From Promethearchaeota archaeon (GTDB lineage Archaea > Asgardarchaeota > Lokiarchaeia > Sigynarchaeales > SOKP01): DNA of 15,662 nt. The first letter of the stretch is position 1. Every line of letters begins with the position of its first letter. Shown here in pieces: positions 15,177-15,662 of this stretch. The stretch spans positions 1-15,662 of the forward strand of contig JAGXNR010000063.1 in NCBI GenBank assembly GCA_019894875.1, read 5' to 3'. The position numbers were made by a program, and so were the translations under genes. The notes under the pieces are model-generated. The model was not told the origin of the DNA. It saw only the letters and a program-made list of their open reading frames with translations, and made no database searches.

Positions 15177-15662
15177 ATGGATAACAATAATTATGAAAAA
15201 TTCTTGTCGCAGTTAGAATTACCTTTCTTAGAAACAAATCGAATCTGTCTACATCAAATATTCGAAACTCTGGAACAGGAATTTGATTTAAAAAAGAATT
15301 CTCAGCAGGTTTTTGTAGATTTAGGTGCTGGAAATGGTCAAGTTATAATTTTTTCGGCATTAAACTACGGATTAAAATCGTTCGGAATTGAAATTGACCT
15401 AACTTTGGTAGAAGAGGCTAAAAGGTCGATTAAATTATTAAAAAAATTGAATAAAAATAATAAAGAGTTCTTGAGAAAAATAAAGATAATACAAGGAGAT
15501 TTTTACAAGCAAAATTTAGGAAACTATGATTTTATATATATATACTCCTTACCTACAATGCAAAAATTCCTTAGACATATTTTTCAGACCGTAAAAAATG
15601 GGACCGTTATCATCTCTCATATGTACCCATTTAAAGATTTTAAGGAGTGCTTAGAACTGGTG
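15177..15662 (+). CDS. Class I SAM-dependent methyltransferase (3' partial)
   Basis: Open from ATG 15177 to the window end with no stop (162 codons seen). Residues 1-43 are a helical lead-in. Motif I is 'VFVDLGAGNGQ' (Asp48, Gly50, Gly52, Gly54), which binds S-adenosylmethionine. Motif II is 'GIEID' (acidic Glu72/Asp74, ribose hydroxyls), motif III is 'IIQGDFY' (Asp108, adenine) and motif IV is 'YDFIYIYSLPT'. The catalytic motif is not of the NPPY type: 'YSLP' takes that place, as in many small-molecule, protein-lysine or Dot1-like enzymes, so N6-adenine DNA methylation is unlikely. The substrate is unknown and the C-terminus is missing. It has its own promoter. Confidence 0.85.
   Translation, partial: MDNNNYEKFLSQLELPFLETNRICLHQIFETLEQEFDLKKNSQQVFVDLGAGNGQVIIFSALNYGLKSFGIEIDLTLVEEAKRSIKLLKKLNKNNKEFLRKIKIIQGDFYKQNLGNYDFIYIYSLPTMQKFLRHIFQTVKNGTVIISHMYPFKDFKECLELV

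Overview
The window is AT-rich (visibly about 30% GC) and reads as archaeal. Likely TATA/BRE-type promoters sit 24-30 nt before starts, several transcripts look leaderless, and the one tRNA lacks an encoded CCA. The best guess for the source is an Asgard archaeon of the Lokiarchaeia type. That rests mainly on the first gene, which combines a NosD-like beta-helix with a 'GDxTW...GSGT..DPYII' module, a transmembrane helix and a TIR domain. It also rests on the general look of the other proteins. This is inference from remembered families, not a search result.

Layout. 1-2320: 3' part of a large membrane protein (beta-helix ectodomain, one TM helix, cytoplasmic TIR), cut by the window start and ending in a hairpin/T-tract terminator. 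2503-2577: tRNA-Arg(GCG) with its own TATA box. 2613-3383 (-): HAD hydrolase. 3523-4056 (+): charged helical orphan protein. 4140-5225 (+): sugar-1-phosphate nucleotidylyltransferase with a left-handed beta-helix tail, preceded by a perfect 7-bp inverted repeat at a plausible operator position. 5259-6692 (-): amidase-signature hydrolase. 6833-7588 (+): second HAD hydrolase, overlapping tail-to-tail by 4 bp with an aldehyde dehydrogenase (7585-9069, -). The dehydrogenase lies downstream of an extended-SDR epimerase/reductase (9104-10096, -) in a probable two-gene operon. 10320-12137 and 12143-13981 (+): the two half-transporters of a heterodimeric ABC exporter. 14047-14970 (-): metallo-beta-lactamase-fold hydrolase. 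15177 onward (+): class I SAM methyltransferase cut by the window end.

Most genes are single transcription units on alternating strands, so there is no obvious multi-gene system. The two real functional units are the ABC heterodimer and the SDR-ALDH pair. The ABC pair has one consensus and one degenerate ATP site, predicted consistently from both genes. The most unusual object is the receptor-like beta-helix/TM/TIR protein. Its layout (extracellular solenoid, single TM, intracellular TIR) resembles that of Toll-like receptors, built from a different solenoid.

There is no gene-free stretch above 300 bases. The longest gaps are 2321-2502, 10097-10319 and 14971-15176, and they hold terminator or promoter elements only. 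No IS element, CRISPR array or rRNA was seen.
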